NCBI GenBank assembly: GCA_009787915.1
Contig: WQSK01000066.1
Location: 1 to 5,339 of the forward strand
Origin: Bacillota bacterium
GTDB taxonomy: Bacteria; Bacillota; Clostridia; Christensenellales; UBA1242
Direction of reading: 5' to 3'
Length of the DNA stretch: 5,339 nucleotides
Notes under the pieces: generated by a model
The model's database searches: none
Seen by the model: only the letters and a program-made list of their open reading frames with translations
What the model was told of the DNA's origin: nothing
Translations under genes and position numbers: made by a program
Part shown: positions 5,197-5,339 of the stretch, in pieces
Numbering within the stretch: position 1 is the first letter of the stretch
How the letters are laid out: each line of letters starts with the position of its first letter

Positions 5197-5339
5197 AGCA
5201 ACAAATCGCCGATTTCGTCCAAAGAATTTTTGCGGATAACTTTTTGTTTTTCAAGTTCACTATCGGTAATTTCAGCATTGTGGGGTGCGGTGAACAAAAT
5301 TCCTTGTTTTGCAAACGGACTTAGTTGGCTTAACCTGTC
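5193..5339 (-). CDS. C-terminal end of an unidentified protein (cut by the window edge)
   Basis: Read on the minus strand, the last 147 bases form 48 open codons followed by TAA (5195-5193). The peptide contains SPFAKQGILFTAPHNAEITD and ends in RKNSLDEIGDLLL. It is soluble-looking, with a charged helix-like C-terminus, and the codon choices (GAC, TTG, CTT, AAA) match the neighbouring genes rather than an antisense shadow. I do not recognise the family. An open run of 48 codons can occur by chance in perhaps one frame in ten, so the main support is the composition, the absence of any other gene in these bases and the neat 4-base convergent overlap with the phosphorylase stop. Confidence 0.6.
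   Translation of the reverse strand, partial: DRLSQLSPFAKQGILFTAPHNAEITDSELEKQKVIRKNSLDEIGDLLL

Noticed and set aside
5182..5201. Hairpin TTGCTT / AAGCAA between the convergent gene ends
   Set aside because: The stem is only 6 bp, AT-rich and lacks a U-tract on either side, too weak to call a terminator.

Overview
The window looks like chromosomal DNA from a low-to-mid GC bacterium, most likely a member of the Bacillota (Clostridia-like). The reasons are a ClpX of the usual bacterial type, a short EF-Ts of about 215 residues as seen in many Clostridia, a YlbJ-type membrane protein, an XRE-type regulator fused to a membrane domain, and strong AGGAG-type ribosome binding sites on the ribosomal genes. 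TGA is used as a stop and TGG for Trp, so the standard code fits. The taxonomic call is an inference from gene content, not a database match.

Layout, left to right. Bases 1-957 hold the 3' part of clpX, cut at the left edge inside Walker A. Bases 1005-1817 hold an AT-rich gene for an XRE-family helix-turn-helix protein with about four membrane segments, with its own promoter. Bases 1831-1937 carry a strong promoter and a structured leader in front of rpsB (1938-2807), followed 29 bases later by tsf (2837-3484); these two form a translation operon. On the minus strand, 4357-3473 encodes a YlbJ-like membrane protein whose 3' end overlaps the end of tsf by 12 bases. A 59-base divergent region (4358-4416) separates it from a plus-strand nucleoside phosphorylase gene (4417-5196). 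The last 147 bases (5193-5339, minus strand) read as the C-terminal 48 codons of an unidentified protein, overlapping the phosphorylase stop by 4 bases. No stretch over 300 bases lacks a gene. No tRNA, rRNA, CRISPR array or insertion sequence was seen.

The genes are mostly housekeeping: protein quality control (ClpX), translation (S2, EF-Ts) and nucleoside salvage (phosphorylase). The YlbJ-like protein belongs to a family with nucleoside-recognition-type membrane domains, but its neighbourhood with the phosphorylase does not prove a shared pathway. No clearly new biological system is visible. The points most worth a second look are: two genes (the XRE regulator and the phosphorylase) where a promoter -10 box ends exactly 5 bases before a start codon that has no Shine-Dalgarno sequence, suggesting leaderless mRNAs; a compact rpsB leader with two mutually exclusive folds, part of which is repeated as a 14-mer inside rpsB; divergent promoters sharing one AT-rich dyad; and a very compact arrangement with convergent gene ends overlapping and no obvious intrinsic terminators.
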